Assembly: GCF_022581195.2 (NCBI RefSeq)
Contig: NC_061455.1
Location: forward strand, 13,286,189 to 13,350,188
DNA from: Helicoverpa zea
Lineage: Eukaryota; Arthropoda; Insecta; Lepidoptera; Noctuidae
DNA length: 64,000 nucleotides
Direction of reading: 5' to 3'
The position numbers and the translations under genes are program-made. The notes beneath the pieces are model-generated. The model saw only the letters and a list, made by a program, of their open reading frames with translations. It made no database searches and was not told where the DNA came from. Below are positions 11,193 to 24,224 of this stretch, one piece after another; positions within the stretch are counted from its first letter, which is position 1, and each line of letters opens with the position of its first letter.

Positions 11193-13675
11193 ATGGGCCC
11201 GAAAAATTTATTCGCCACAAGTCAACATGTTCCTTAAATAAAAACGTCCGTATAGCAAGACAGGTGGGCACTCAGGAACTTTCAGATGGATAATAAAGCA
11301 TTCTTAAAGAGCTGCTCCTAACAGCACCCGTAATGAGGGTCAACACAATTATTATAGACATTAATTACCTCCTCCGCCGCTCGTTCTCACATACAGAATA
11401 TTGGGGTACAAGTTAAAGGAATTGGTATTTATTTGGTAGTGGTTGGTAGCTTTGATTGTTATGATGAAGATGGAATAATGGGACCACATACATGTGGGGA
11501 GTTTAAGATATCATCAACTATAAGTACTGTTGTTTTAAATCAATCTTTTAAAGTACGTACGTAGTTGATTTAGGATAGATGTATTCGGTTTTCAAGGCTT
11601 AATAGAAGTTTTGAATGGTCAACGTTTAAACTGTGCAAACAGATTACTGTACAAACTGTACATTATAATAAAGGAACAATGTTTGCATAATTCCACTTCC
11701 TAACCTTCGCTAGAAAAAGCTGTTGATAAAAAGCAATAGCACAGACAATGTATGCAATAAGAGAGACCTTCCTTCGCCTGTAGAAGTTAACTATTCCTCG
11801 TTTCTCTTAACCTGAATTATTCACGGAAAAAGTTCTTCATTTTCGCAGAAGGACAGACAAAAATAGTATGAAAGAATTTGTGACTGTGTGTCTGAAAAGT
11901 TGCAAGTATGTCCGAAATATGATTTGGTATATGGAGATTGGCAAAATACAGAGCAGTTTCGTTGGAGAGAAGGTTGTGAGATGCCTAACGACTCTAGAAT
12001 CTACCATTTATAAAAAGTAAAGTGTAGCGGATAGCTACGAGTAACCCAAGACTAAGCCAAAATAATGACCCAAAAATCAATACATTTATTAAAGTTCCCA
12101 ACATATTTTTCAAGGTTATTCCGCTCGCCAACCGTCCCTAACTTGTAGCATAATAATAAATATATAAAGGGGTGACGATCCAACGGCATGGCAACGCAAA
12201 ACTGCTCGCTCGCAAATAGATTTGTAGCTACAGCGATTTTCAATTGTCCTCGCGCCCCGGCCATTGTTAGTCGCTTCTGCGCTTTATTTATTCCTCTGTG
12301 ACCCATTGTGATACTGGCCAAATTGTAATTAGTTACACTGGGTACTATGCTGCTTATTATTTTAATTATTTAAGAATTGTTCTTAGTTTTGTAGATTTTT
12401 GTTTGTTTTGGATTTTAGAACTACCTTAATGCTAGGTAGGTTCAGTGCATGCTACTTTAGAAGCCACACAGGTGAAGTTTCTCGTGTGACAAGAGTCGTA
12501 AGTAAAAATAGATATAAATACAACTATTTTCCAACGTGCGGGCATTTTTTTATAATTCAAAGTTTTTCATATTAAACTTCTTAATAATTCTGCCCATGTT
12601 CTAGTCTAGTTACATCAAATGGAACAGCCTGAACGTAGTACAATCTAAACGATTTCCAACGTCTGTCTTTGACACCGTCTCCAATAAATTGTCTGAGAAA
12701 TACTACTTTCTGATTTTATTTTTACTTCTAGATAAAATTTTAACTTCAAATAAATCACTAACATTTTAAAGACGTAATTGAGTTTGTTTGTTTCTGCTGT
12801 CACAATAAAAATGGCTGCTGACTGATTAGCATGAAATTAGCAAAGGGTACCTATATCAGCAGTACATATGTGACGATTATTATAAATTACTAAATCCACG
12901 GAGAATAGTCCAGTCTCAATATAAAATTAAATATCAAATGTTCCTTCGTTCCCGAATTCGAATTGAACAATATTATTTTGTGGTTTGAATGTACTGTAAC
13001 ATTTTAAAAGAAATGCTTAGTTATTTAGTTGACATGGTATATGTTACAATACTTTCTGTAACCGAATATTCGGATTATTGCATCTTCTTATAATGATTTT
13101 AAGACTTTTAAAAAATCAATGACCATCATCTTTTGGCTTCTTATTGTAACGTAGCAGACGTTCAGCCCAGGATCGTCCCTTACATTTATTGGATCTCAAA
13201 AAAACACTTGAAGGTTGGTTTCAAGTTTCGATTCATGATTGCAACATAAATGAAAAACTACTGAATACTAAAAACATTTTGCTTTCATAAACTAAAATAT
13301 GTATAAAAATAAAACTCTATTCAGACTTGTAGGCGTTGAATACAAAATTCAGTATGTATGTGTACACCCACATAGAAATTCTACTAATTAGTTCATGTGT
13401 AAATTGGTCCACGTTTTCGTTTCTCGTATGCTTTTTGCTTGCCTAGCTTTAAATAATTGTATTTTCATTAAAGAGGTAACATTTTATTAATAAGGTTTGC
13501 TGAAAATAGATGTAAATAAATACAGCGTGCTGATATAAAAAATAGATATAAAGTATAGGACAGTATCGTTGTATATGAAATGGCTTGAACTGTGCTATAG
13601 CTGTTGGTTTGTTGACTTTACAAGAAATTGCCAAGGGACCATACTTTTTCCATTTATTTTTAGTTATGCTTTAAA
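11193..13675. other. Non-coding DNA with one GC-richer patch
   Basis: No gene seen. From about 12160 to 12310 the sequence is noticeably GC-richer than its surroundings and contains on the minus strand an ACAATGG core and a CGCAGAAGCGAC segment. No repeat family is recognised there, so it could be a conserved regulatory block or an unrecognised repeat. Confidence 0.45.
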
Positions 13676-13814
13676 CTTCTTCTTCCTCCTGCCCTGTTCC
13701 CAATTTTATTTGGAGTCGGCGCAATATGTCATCCTCTTCTATTTTCCCCTGTCACTCGTCATACTGACACTCACTCCCTTCCATCCATCTTTTCTTAGGT
13801 CTTCCTCTTCCTCT
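13676..13814 (-). pseudogene. Second RTE-like LINE 3' end, same family as 11011-11177
   Basis: Aligned with the insertion at 11011-11177 it shares CCTGCCCTGTTCCCAA, GTCGGCGCAATATGTCAT, CCCCTGTCACTCGTCATACT and CTTAGGTCTTCCTCTTCCTC, but lacks a roughly 25-bp internal segment (TATTCATATCATC... in the other copy). It encodes the same LINE C-terminus on the minus strand, interrupted by the deletion. No clear target duplication was found. Two copies 2.7 kb apart in the same orientation suggest independent short insertions. Confidence 0.75.
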
Positions 13815-15060
13815 CCATCCATTTACTACTCTATCCCTATTTATTTTTTGTTAAGAATATATTGAAGAGGTTTTGCTACCAGTTGTGCATATGCAAGAAG
13901 TAGCTTGTTGTTACAAAAGTCTAGGTTCTAGAATATTTCTCGAGGCGTTTGGAAAGAGTTTGCAACAAACTTCGACTGGCTTGAGAAAATATTTACAATG
14001 CTGGGAATATTGTGTACTGTTATTTAACTAGTTTCAACTACTTTATAGAAGGCTTAGGTTTTAAAGATGGCTTCGTGGTTAGTTTTCGAAGAAATTAAAT
14101 ACTTTTATTCAGTTGTGGTAGATATTTATAATTGTACTTAATTGAAAGCATAATGCTCGTATCTACAGGGAAGTGTACTAAATCAGGCTCAAATATAAAT
14201 ATACTACTTCAAAACAACACTACTGAACTGAACTAACACTGAAAAATGGATAATAGGATAATAAGAAGAAATAAAATCTGTCAGTTTCAATATTATTTTT
14301 AACGGACACATAATCAACTTATTGTATAGTTTGCATTTGGTAAGCGTTTTATTGATTAACGGTTATTAAAAACAATTATAATTCAAATTGAAGGACATAT
14401 CAATTATGTAACATCGAAATAAATGACAGGTTTTAAATTTCAATAACTCGACTTAAACAGAACCATCCGTTCGTAAATTCAATGCATTTTTTTTAACGTA
14501 TTATACGATTATACTTGGATCGATTATAAAAATAACTCAAACATGCGTTTGCTGAATTCAATTTACAAGAACGAATCCAGTTTTCTTTTTTATTAAATTG
14601 TACCTTTCATGCTATGTAAAGGTATTGTTTTACAAACCATAGGTACTGTAAAATCATCCCACAACCGATTTGAGTTTTTTGTCCAAAAGTATTGATAAAA
14701 TAGTATTGTCAATTAGACCATTAATAAACTTACCACTAACGCGTTACAATAGACATTATTTCGATCCAAAAATCTATTTTACGTTCAAATGTGCGTAACT
14801 TTAGAAATTGATGAACGTGTCAATAGAAACTTCTAAAAATCCATTATCTAGATTTTTCTATTTTTTTTTTCAATGTACGCTGAACAAAAGGCCTGCCACA
14901 CAATACATGTAACGTAACTGAAATTTCGTGAATATATCGAAAAGTAGGTGGTATCGATAAAATAATGGTGTCAAACCTATTACGAGGCTCGCTCACACAT
15001 AATCAGTTTTCAGAACATTAACTCGATAGTGCTACGTCAGTAATTTCGACAGTGCACCTA

Positions 15061-15103
15061 GCACTAAAATATATTCTCATTTAACCGTGTAATATTTTAG
15101 TGC
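15061..15103. repeat. Perfect 12-bp inverted repeat (hairpin)
   Basis: GCACTAAAATAT at 15061-15072 is followed after 19 bases by its exact reverse complement ATATTTTAGTGC at 15092-15103. It could form a cruciform or RNA hairpin. Arms are shorter than a typical pre-miRNA stem, so no RNA gene is claimed. Confidence 0.5.
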
Positions 15104-16296
15104 AGACTTTTATTTAATTAGTACCATGTTGTAATTTATACTTACAGGACTTATTATTTTTTGTAATGAAATTAACTCTATGGTTTCTATTGCTTTATTT
15201 CAAGAAATGTTCTTTTATTACTATGTCTCAGCAATTTTAGCGTGATTGCCTATCACACGTAAAGTTTCTTTCACATTTATAATGTTCATATGACATAACT
15301 ACAAGCAATTAATTCACCTCAATGCCATAAGCGCCACAGCGATACTTCCTCTATAAAATACAACAGAAAAACAGCCAATCAGAACTAATGAGATTATCAC
15401 AATCACAACCATCCCTAAAACCCTTCACTGCACGCGCCATACAGTACCATACCCAATTCATTGCAGCAAACACTATAGAATATTCAATGTTGCAGCGCTT
15501 TGCGGAGCCTGCGAGCCTTTCACGACGAGGCTCTTTCATCAGCCCCTGACAAAGACGGAGTAATCCTGGGAAGTCCTGTTTTTAAAAAGAGCGTAAAAGG
15601 CCTTGCGCTGATTGTGAGCCGGGCTTTAATAGACCCAGCTGTGAAAGGGTTGAATGGAGTTTTACGAGGATATGTTTTGGTAGGACTTTTGTTTGGATTT
15701 GATTTTTTTGTTACATAAAATTATGTAATGTGAAAATTTTTGCCTATCATTGGGAAGGATGATAGAAATGGGATAAAAAAAAACTCAAATAGGATTGATA
15801 AGACAGACAAAAAAGATAAAAGCGTAATAAAAACATCTGTAAAACACACGACATTAATCACACACATTTTCATAAACGGCTTTAGCGTAACCTCGACTTA
15901 CAAGGGTGATTTAGCATTACGAAGATCAGTGTCTAAGAGCAGACTGGCTGGAGTCTAGGTGAACAGAAATAAGCAAAAAGGTTACAGCGACGCTCGTAAT
16001 GGGCAATATCAACGTCTAGAACCTGCGTTTGTCACAGCCAGGGAATATAAAGTAAGGTAAAATGCAGAAGAGCCACAGAATAACAAATGTACCCAGATTT
16101 ACATAATCAGCTTAAATATTTCTGACGTTGGAAATCAGGCTTCCTCACTCTGTGGGAGCTGTACAATTTACGCTGGCTTTCTTGCAGTATTTTCTATAAA
16201 GCGGTGGATGAAAGATTTGCATTATAAAAATATGTATTGGAAGGAATGCTATGTACATTATGTATCAAATTTTGACGATCGGAAAACAGCGCGGTA

Positions 16297-16345
16297 CTAA
16301 AGTACTACGCGATGCTACGTCGTAGTAATGGTAAGCTACGCATGT
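16297..16345 (+). repeat. TACG-rich palindromic repeat copy 1
   Basis: GCTACGTCGTAGTAATGG followed by TAAGCTACGCATG resembles, in reverse orientation, the block at 35075-35150 (minus strand: GCTACGGCGTAGTAAATTGC then GTAGCGCATG). This indicates a short dispersed repeat present twice. Its class is unknown. Confidence 0.4.
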
Positions 16346-19300
16346 AGCTGAGTATTCTGGCTGGACTGCTCTAAACTGAAGAATGAGTATCTATACAGTT
16401 TTCATTCAAATAATGCATGTGTTTATTGTTTCATTTATCTCAAACTGTAGCTTATATCTGCACTATGACAATGTAGTTTTCTATGCCCAGTAAATGTACA
16501 CAAAATGAAGTAAGTATACGAAGAAAACATTATGTAATAATAATACTTCTGTTATAATCTTTATCATAACAATGGAATCAAAATACTAGGAGCAGATTTA
16601 TAAGGACCGTCTCACAGTCAGTTGCGCAACGTTAGACTGTGAAAAGTTTGGATCATCAAGTTCTCTTTTAGGTACTATTTTTAGATGTACCTACCCTACA
16701 TTGTTGTTTTAATATAAACCCTAAAAATGTTTAAGTTAAGCTATAACAATAAAGAGGTTGCAGACATTGTTTTAAGAAGCACTTGAATTTTAAAATTTGT
16801 TTTTGGTTTTGAAGAAAAAATGGATTTATAATGTGTACCTTCTAATATTTTAACAACAGCATTGATTTTTATTTTGGGTTAATTTCTGATACACCAGAAT
16901 ATGAAATATGTATAGTGAAATGTAAAAAGGTTTTGTACAGATGGCACAAAGATAAGTTAAATCAAATGTCATTGAAAAAAGTCGTCTCATTTCATAATTA
17001 TCCTTAAGAAGAAAACCTCAGCAGACCATTTCGAATTTTCCATCATCTCACATCATTATGTAATTATTATCCGAGATCAAAGAGGGAGGTTCTCATTACG
17101 TATATTCAAAGGCTTCCGAAGCCATTGGAAAAATTCCATTGTCCTCAACATCTATCAGCTAATAAATGAAGTAACCTGTTACGAGATAGACCGGGAGCCT
17201 GGATAATAAAATCAACGTTATATATTTTTTTTGCGAACTACATAAAATACCATATAAGTCAACATTATTTCTTCTACAAAAAAATATGTAGAAAGAAACA
17301 ACTGAACTGAACTTTTAATTCAAATAAATAATTGTTTTATTTTTATAATAAGATAAACCTATGTTAACCGAATATTTCAGCTCACTCAGTTACCACATAA
17401 TTTCAACAAGTATGATTATAAAATTGTCGGAGACAAAAATAAAAGAAGCGTTTTCGTTACATTGCGATTCCCCTTACCAATCAATCTTAAATACCTTCAT
17501 GCAATCCCATAGCAAATAATGATACCCTAACATAAAAATTAGACCCACATTTAGCTTCACTCCAAGTAAATCCAGTCTCCCGCACTATCGCGTACGCTCC
17601 ATTGTGTCCGTGCTGTGGCTTCCGACGTTATTGTCATTTTAAATTAAACATTATCCTCCGCTCTTAGGCGAATATTGGTAGCAACTTGACGTACACCCAA
17701 AATAAGGACTTTGCATTTTAGCTTCAAAATATTTTACCTGAATATAAGATGTGAATTATTTTGGTAGACAGCGAACGCCTCTGATTATGGAAACTTTTGT
17801 TATGTACATAAGTGTTATATATTAGATTTTCTTGTGAGCAATATAAACTGTAAAATTGGATTCCTAGTCATTTGTTGTAACTTGAACTAACTTAATACTA
17901 TTAATTTAATTAACATTTGAAAAAGCTGCCTCTCTACTTAGCCGTCGCGTCGTGCGAAATAGTCGTTCATACGGTTTAGTAGCGAATTAAATTCAATACA
18001 TAACTAATCAGAAAATTCACACCAAGGAACAATCTTTAACAGTTAACTGCTTACACAAACCAAAAACCGGCACTAAATCATTAATCAAAATTCGTTGACC
18101 CAGAGGTCACTTATCAAGCATCAACAGGGTCACTATAAACACCTTATCTTTCCCCATTAAAGAAGCAGGCTGTACGATGGTATTTTTATGGTCCCCGTAA
18201 AACATTCAACGGTATTAGTCCCCGAATATCAGGTAATATGACTTTTACTGGCCCATGAAAGTAGGTTAACGTCCAAAATAATACTCGGGCCGGTGGTTAA
18301 AACTGTTGACATGGGTATGATCTGATTGTTTAGTAGGCAGATTTGGTTAGGTTTATCGGACTTTGATTCTGGTCCTGTGATTCTGATTTACCTAGGGCTA
18401 ATGTAAAAGGTTACATTATAGGTAGTGAAGTATTTCTAGAAACTCAGAAATCATATGAAAAGTATCATGCAGACACCGGCTTTATTTAGCCAGGTCGTCT
18501 TTTCGGGAAAATAACGTCAATTGCTAGACAGAAGCCTGTCCCAGAGTTCGCTACTTTTACCAAGTAGAACAACAGTATAGGCATTGTCTAGAGTAAAGTA
18601 GGTTGCCGCTTTTTACCTCCCCATAATGAAAAGCCAATCAAAACGCCATCACTTATTAACCTCGCTTCGTTCAATTCCATAACTTGTACCCATATAATTC
18701 ATCAGCTATGAAGTAGCAAGGACCGGCCGTACCTTCCCTCATGAATTCTGCATGAGTTTTGACTGGGAGCGCACGACGATATTATGTACGCGCGAACTTA
18801 TGAAAGTTAGATAAACAAGTGGACAGTATGAGGTACCTATTGGTCGTGTATCGTGAGGCTTTTTATGGTTATGGTCATTGATCTTGTGGGTTAGTTTGTA
18901 GAGTGGTTTGGTAATTAGGTAAGCACCAGTATTTAGTTTTAAAATTGGGTCTTTGTCATGAATATGAAAGTATTTTCCGGAGTCGGCAAAGTTTCTGACA
19001 GCAAATTTTTCCAGACTTTTGGTTCTCTCTATCAGTGTTACCTGAAGCAAACAAAACTTCAGTTAGAATCTGGTCGAGTATAAAGTTGGGGAAGTTTTTT
19101 GAAGAACACCTTCAGATTTTGCACAGTTAGGCCTTTCAATTTACAATATTTTTTAATGCTTTCCACAAGGAGATTGTTTTAAATATTATTTTTTATTAGT
19201 ACACGTACTTACGAACTTAAAGATTAACATACAGAGCTGAAATTACATTGTTATAAAGTTTCAGTAAAAAACGTTCAGTTGCCTGAAAACACTCCAATTT

Positions 19301-22300
19301 ATGCACATCTGAAGACCATACGTGAACTTGTTTTCTCTGACAGTAACATGCAAAATGCAGTTTGCAATTCATACTTGAAAACCTGTCTGACTCAGTGTAC
19401 CTACGTGTCTGGCTATAGTTGGATTATCAAAGATAGCCTGCCAAAATTCAATTCGCAAATAGTTTCTGAAAAGTATTGAATTACTCAATACTTTCTCAAC
19501 ACTCAATACTACTTACTTCAGGCATAGACGTTTTATGTCACGAGCATGTGTGTGTCAGTGTACATGTATGCGTAAGCCTGAGTAGTTGAATCGCCGAGTC
19601 CTACAAAAACAATTTCTTTATCATTTCCCAGGTTTCAAAGCATGACTTGGAGTTTAGTATGATGCCAAAACATGATAGATTTATATAAGTACTCTATTAT
19701 TAACTCCGACATCCCATAAATACACTCATGTATTCACAAGAAAACGATAATATATTTGTTCTGAAGCCTCATAAAGTTTAAGTTGAAATGACGTCATTAA
19801 AACTTGTTTGTCTACCCAACATTTGTGTTTTATTTAGATTTATTACGCGATTAGAGCGAGACAAAGTACTTTAGGATACTTAAAGCCAGCCAAATTCTAT
19901 CGAAACTTTTGACCCGATATCAGCTTTGTGTTAAATTGAATAAACTCGTCCTAATTGAGATTAAAATCCTTATATAAAAATAGTTCGGACTGACTGATGC
20001 TCAGTGAATTGAGAGCAAATGTTCGCTAGAAGTTTAAGTCGTTTTAGTAATAAAGTCGCGGCTACGAATGGGGGGGGAGTCGAAATACGACTTCAAAACT
20101 TCAGTCTGAAGCTATTTTCTTAATTCGCACTTTAAAATTCGGATTAGCTATTGTCTGTTGAATTCGGAAATGTTTGAATGTCTGTTTCTGAATTTTATGT
20201 TCCAATTATTTTTTTTATTCGTTAAATTACAATTCGAATTAGATTAGGAAAGAGATAAAAGCATTAAGTTAATATTTCTGTTAGGAACCTTTTACTAAGA
20301 TATCTTTTTAAGCCAGACATGAACTAGAAAACTTAACGTTGAAAGATAAAATGTGTTCAAAAATCCCTTTATCCTAAATATACTTGACTAAATAGCGTTA
20401 ATAGTTACAATAAAACCTCCACAAGCCGTCCTGACATCTTTATCTGTCGTTGTTTACACAAACACGGACAAAATGACAAACTCCAACGAGTTTATGACTA
20501 CTATCAATCCCTACTGTTATGTGATAAACGCAAATACTTAGCACTAGTATGTGTTTTTGATTGTTTGTTTTGATGTAAAGAGAACTTATTTTGCTTATTA
20601 TAAGAGTGATTTTGTTTATAATGTGAAAACATTGACTACTCTTGATAGCTTGGTTAAAAGCCTCTTAGAAAAGGATATTATGGGTTTACTAATAGATAGA
20701 CCAATAACAAGAAGTAATACCAAGAAGTAACTATTAAGATAACCTGTGCCAATACTAACTACTGTCAAAGTATTTGTAATTTTGTATGAATTTAGGTGGA
20801 AACTTACAAAGGACTTCTATCACCATGTTACAGTGTAGAACAAAATTCAAATAATAGTTTTTACACAAGTCTTTCACACAAATACCGCAGTGCATTCTAA
20901 GAAGAATATTTATAAATAAAATACTTCTATAAACACCTTCACCTTCGGAAGTGCGCGGTTCAGCACCAAGTATAAAACATTCAACGTATTGCAGATATTG
21001 ATAGATGAAACTTGCTGCAAGTTTATATTATAAATTTACATCTTGCAGGCTTCTTGGGGAAACAGCTGGTTCCTATTAAATTCATTATTCATTTGATACC
21101 TATAGCTTTAAAGAAATCTGCCTCATTTTATAGTCTAGTTTGAGATCGAAAGAAGATGGATAACAGTGGTGATTGTAAATTTTTGTTGCTTGAGTTGGAT
21201 ATTTTAGATGCTTTGATTTTGATGGCTGTGTTTTATAATAAAAAAGCAAGGTAGGTATATAAAACCACATTGTGTGTGTGTGCACATTAGAGCATGACTA
21301 CATGATGAGCGAACTAGCTTCTTGTAACTTTTCGTAATATACAAATAGGTATTGTAAGGTTGTCTGTAAGAAATCGCTTTTAGTGATAAGTCCTTCCATT
21401 TTTTTAACTGAACCATTTTTAAAATTTATGTAATTTCGAGAATATAATGACAGTATATATTTCTAAGTATATTTTAGTGGTAAGAAAGTTTTATATTAAT
21501 TATAAACTTAAAGTATTTTTATACTTAATAGTTTGCATTTCAAAGTTAATTATTGTGGCGACAACAATCAAAATGACAATACACTGCTTTAAAATGTATT
21601 AACCGTTTAAAACCACTACATTACTCACAGCAGCCATCACACAACATTGTATTTATTTCCAATTTGAATGAACAAATCCATCAAAGCTGCGATACATTTA
21701 ACGGCATTACTCAACAGGCTATATCGCACATTCTCCGCGTACATTACGCGATTACAAACGGGTTTGTTCATTGTATTGATATCAGGGACGGCAATGAACA
21801 ATAAAAATGCTATTGTTTTTTTTAGATGAGATAATATTATTTTAGAGAATTCTCATCAATAAACTTAGTACATTTTTATAGAAATGAATATTTGATTATT
21901 ACATATTGAAGCCTTTGAGGGAGGCAGATATCCTATTGGTTTTATTATGGAACCTACAAACTACCTCTGAAGTCTGTATCTCTTCTATTCTAAATGGGTT
22001 CACTACTATGACAATTTAAATGACAGTTACAAACTAGTATATTACTATTCCTAATTAGTAGGATATTTACATACCACTACATCATCCTTCACTGCAGTTC
22101 AGGAATGTTACGAAAATTCACCTAACTACAGTGACACCATAATTAAGCCTACACTACGAACATAAACAGACATAGAAGGCTTTAATTTAAGGCTAAGTGT
22201 GTCGCGAGCCCCATGGAAAGCCGATTTTAATGACGGCCACTATCATGGAGAACAAAATGGCTAACGGAGGTGGCATAGCGGAAAATCTCCTAAGAAAGTA

Positions 22301-22775
22301 GCGCGCCAAAATGCTTTTGTATAGGGGAGCGAGAAACGACACTATCTTTGCGCTTATAGCCTTCTTGAGACATTTTTTCTAATCTTTAAAAGATGTCTCA
22401 AAGAACCCAAATGCATCGTTAGTTCAGTCGTTACTGATCGTTTTAATCATGCCCACCGTAGGAATTTGACCTAGAGGAAGCTGACCTATCCGCACTATGG
22501 CCTCTCCGGTCATCTTTCCTTACTCAATGGTCACTATCTACGTCTGTGTGCGAGAGGGATAGTACCGTTTTATATGTCTTTCACGCTTCGAGCACGTAAT
22601 TTGTCTTACTTTTAGTGTTCCATTTCAATGTTAGTCGGGTTGGAGCTTTTGTTTTTTCAATCACGATAGATAGTTTTTCTAGGGTTTGTTGAAGGTACAG
22701 TAAGTAAGCTGGTAAACCTTATACCTCAGAAATTACACAACTAGTTTTTTCACAAAATAAAATCAGTCTACGTTT

Positions 22776-23182
22776 CAGTGGTCGTTTGTAGAAAATGTCG
22801 TGGTGGCCTAGTGGGTAAAGGACCAACCTCTCAAGTATGAGGGCGCGGGTTCGATCCCAGGTCAGGCAAGTACCAATGCAACTTTTCTAAGTTTGTATGT
22901 ACTTTCTAAGTATATCTTAGACACCATTGACTGTGTTTCGGATGGCACGTTAAACTGTAGGTCCCGGCTGTCATTGACCATCCTTGGCAGTCGTTACGGG
23001 TAGTCAGTAGCCAGTAAGTCTGACACCAGTCTAACCAAGGGGTATCGGGTTGCCCGGGGTAACTGGGATGAGGAGGTCAGATAGGCAGTCGCTTCTTGTA
23101 AAGCACTGGTACTCAGCTGAATCCGGTTAGACTGGAAGCCGACCCCAACATGATTGGGAAAAAGGCTCGGAGGATGATGATG
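22776..23182 (+). mobile_element. Full-length tRNA-derived SINE, family A
   Basis: The element sits between perfect 17-bp direct repeats AAAATCAGTCTACGTTT (22759-22775 and 23183-23199). Its head contains RNA polymerase III promoter boxes, an A box TGGCCTAGTGG at 22804-22814 and a B box GGTTCGATCCC at 22848-22858. The body runs through GGCACGTTAAACTGTAGG, CTTGGCAGTCGTTACGGG and GTAACTGGGATGAGG. The 3' end has CCCCAACATGATTGGGAAAAAGG and a GATGATGATGA tail. SINEs encode no protein and borrow LINE machinery. At least seven shorter copies of this family lie elsewhere in the window. About 22 bases precede the expected tRNA-like start, inside the duplication. Confidence 0.92.
22804..22858 (+). promoter_or_regulatory. 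SINE internal pol III promoter (A and B boxes)
   Basis: TGGCCTAGTGG fits the A-box consensus TRGYNNARNNG, and GGTTCGATCCC fits the B-box consensus. The boxes start 44 bp apart, as in tRNA genes. The flanking bases do not fold into an intact cloverleaf, so this is a SINE head and not a tRNA gene. Confidence 0.75.
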
Positions 23183-23233
23183 AAAATCAGTCTACGTTTT
23201 ATGTATATCATCATCAATCAATTATGCATAACT

Positions 23234-23464
23234 TATAGTTCGGCCATTCAGAGAATGCGTTCCTGACACGTCGCGATTGAACTGACGACGTAACTTTGCA
23301 ATGGCGTTGCAGTTACGATAAAAATATTTTTGCTGGTTGTTTACCGTTTTAACAATTGAGGAGCATTAAAACAACATTATTATATCAATAATCAATGAAT
23401 GTTATTACGTCGTCAGTTCAATTTCGACGTGTCAGGAACGCATTCTCTGAATGGCCGAACTATA
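23234..23464. mobile_element. MITE with 60-bp terminal inverted repeats
   Basis: The left arm (23234-23293) starts TATAGTTCGGCCATTCAGAG and ends GACGACGTAA. The right arm (23405-23464) is its reverse complement with two mismatches over 60 bp. The 111-bp interior is AT-rich and non-coding. The outermost TATA is self-complementary, so the target duplication (TA or TATA) cannot be separated from the TIR. Size, lack of ORF and TIR structure make it a non-autonomous DNA transposon. The mobilising superfamily is uncertain. Confidence 0.85.
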
Positions 23465-24007
23465 GTCTAAAAATTGTTTGAAACTGCCTAAACAACAAAA
23501 ACTACCCTTACGGTGCATGTCGGATTTCGACCTTACTGCATTTGATTGCCTCAACGAAAGGTTAGTTTAGGAGGTCATTAATATGACATAGGTGATAGTA
23601 AAATGAAAACACTAAGTAGTATATTTACTACATAGAATGTTGTAGTCATACAAACACCTAGCTATACATTCCAAAAATACCTCCAGATAATGCTATTAAA
23701 AATCAATAAATCAAACAATTGAAAATAATGGCTACAGCTGATTCAGAGTAGATTTAACACTGGTTTGCTTCAGTTCATTTAATTATTACGCTTCACGCAC
23801 TGTGGAGCAATCGTGAACCCGTATTTGAATTTAAAATTTACGTTTAACGAATAATATTATATTTGAGCACTAAGAGAAATGTATTCATGTTTCTTTAGAA
23901 CTTATTTTCTGAAAGGCTTAACCTTAGTCATGTATGAAATTTTCAGTCTCCTTCAATAGACTTATCATACCTTCGTAAGACAGAAAAAAAACTTTCATAG
24001 TAGTCTA

Positions 24008-24214
24008 GTAAGTTTGTATGTACTTTCTAAGTATACTTAGACACCAATGGCTGATAAAAAGGTGAAGGAAAACATCTTGAGGAAACCTGGACTATAAAGT
24101 CTGAAATCACCAACCCGCATTGAGCAAGCGTGGTGATTAATGCTCAATCCTTCTACGTGTGAGAGGAGGCCTGTGCCCAGCAGTGGGACGATAAAAAGGC
24201 TGTAACAGTAACAG
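24008..24214 (+). mobile_element. SINE family B, 5'-truncated, with target duplication
   Basis: It starts with the body segment GTAAGTTTGTATGTACTTTC shared with family A, then switches to a different 3' module: AAGGTGAAGGAAAACATC, TTGAGCAAGCGTGGTGATTA, and GAGGAGGCCTGTGCCCAGCA followed by a GTAACA-type tail. It is bracketed by a 10-bp direct repeat TAGTAGTCTA (23998-24007 and 24215-24224). The 3' module ends with the same 15 bases as the LINE at 8770-8784. Confidence 0.85.
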
Positions 24215-24224
24215 TAGTAGTCTA

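Larger units (their letters stand above)
13815..22758. other. Long anonymous non-coding stretch
   Basis: About 9 kb with no supportable gene; ORFs stay near 60-100 codons and match no family. Within it are a small hairpin at 15061-15103, a palindromic TACG-rich repeat at 16297-16345, and moderately GC-richer patches near 15490-15640, 17580-17640 and 22200-22620 that I cannot assign. Confidence 0.5.

Noticed and set aside
13569..13865. 98-codon plus-strand frame
   Set aside because: It is the antisense of the LINE C-terminus at 13676-13814.
22798..22870. Possible tRNA gene (A and B boxes present)
   Set aside because: The arms do not form a complete cloverleaf, and the segment is the head of a SINE flanked by a target duplication.
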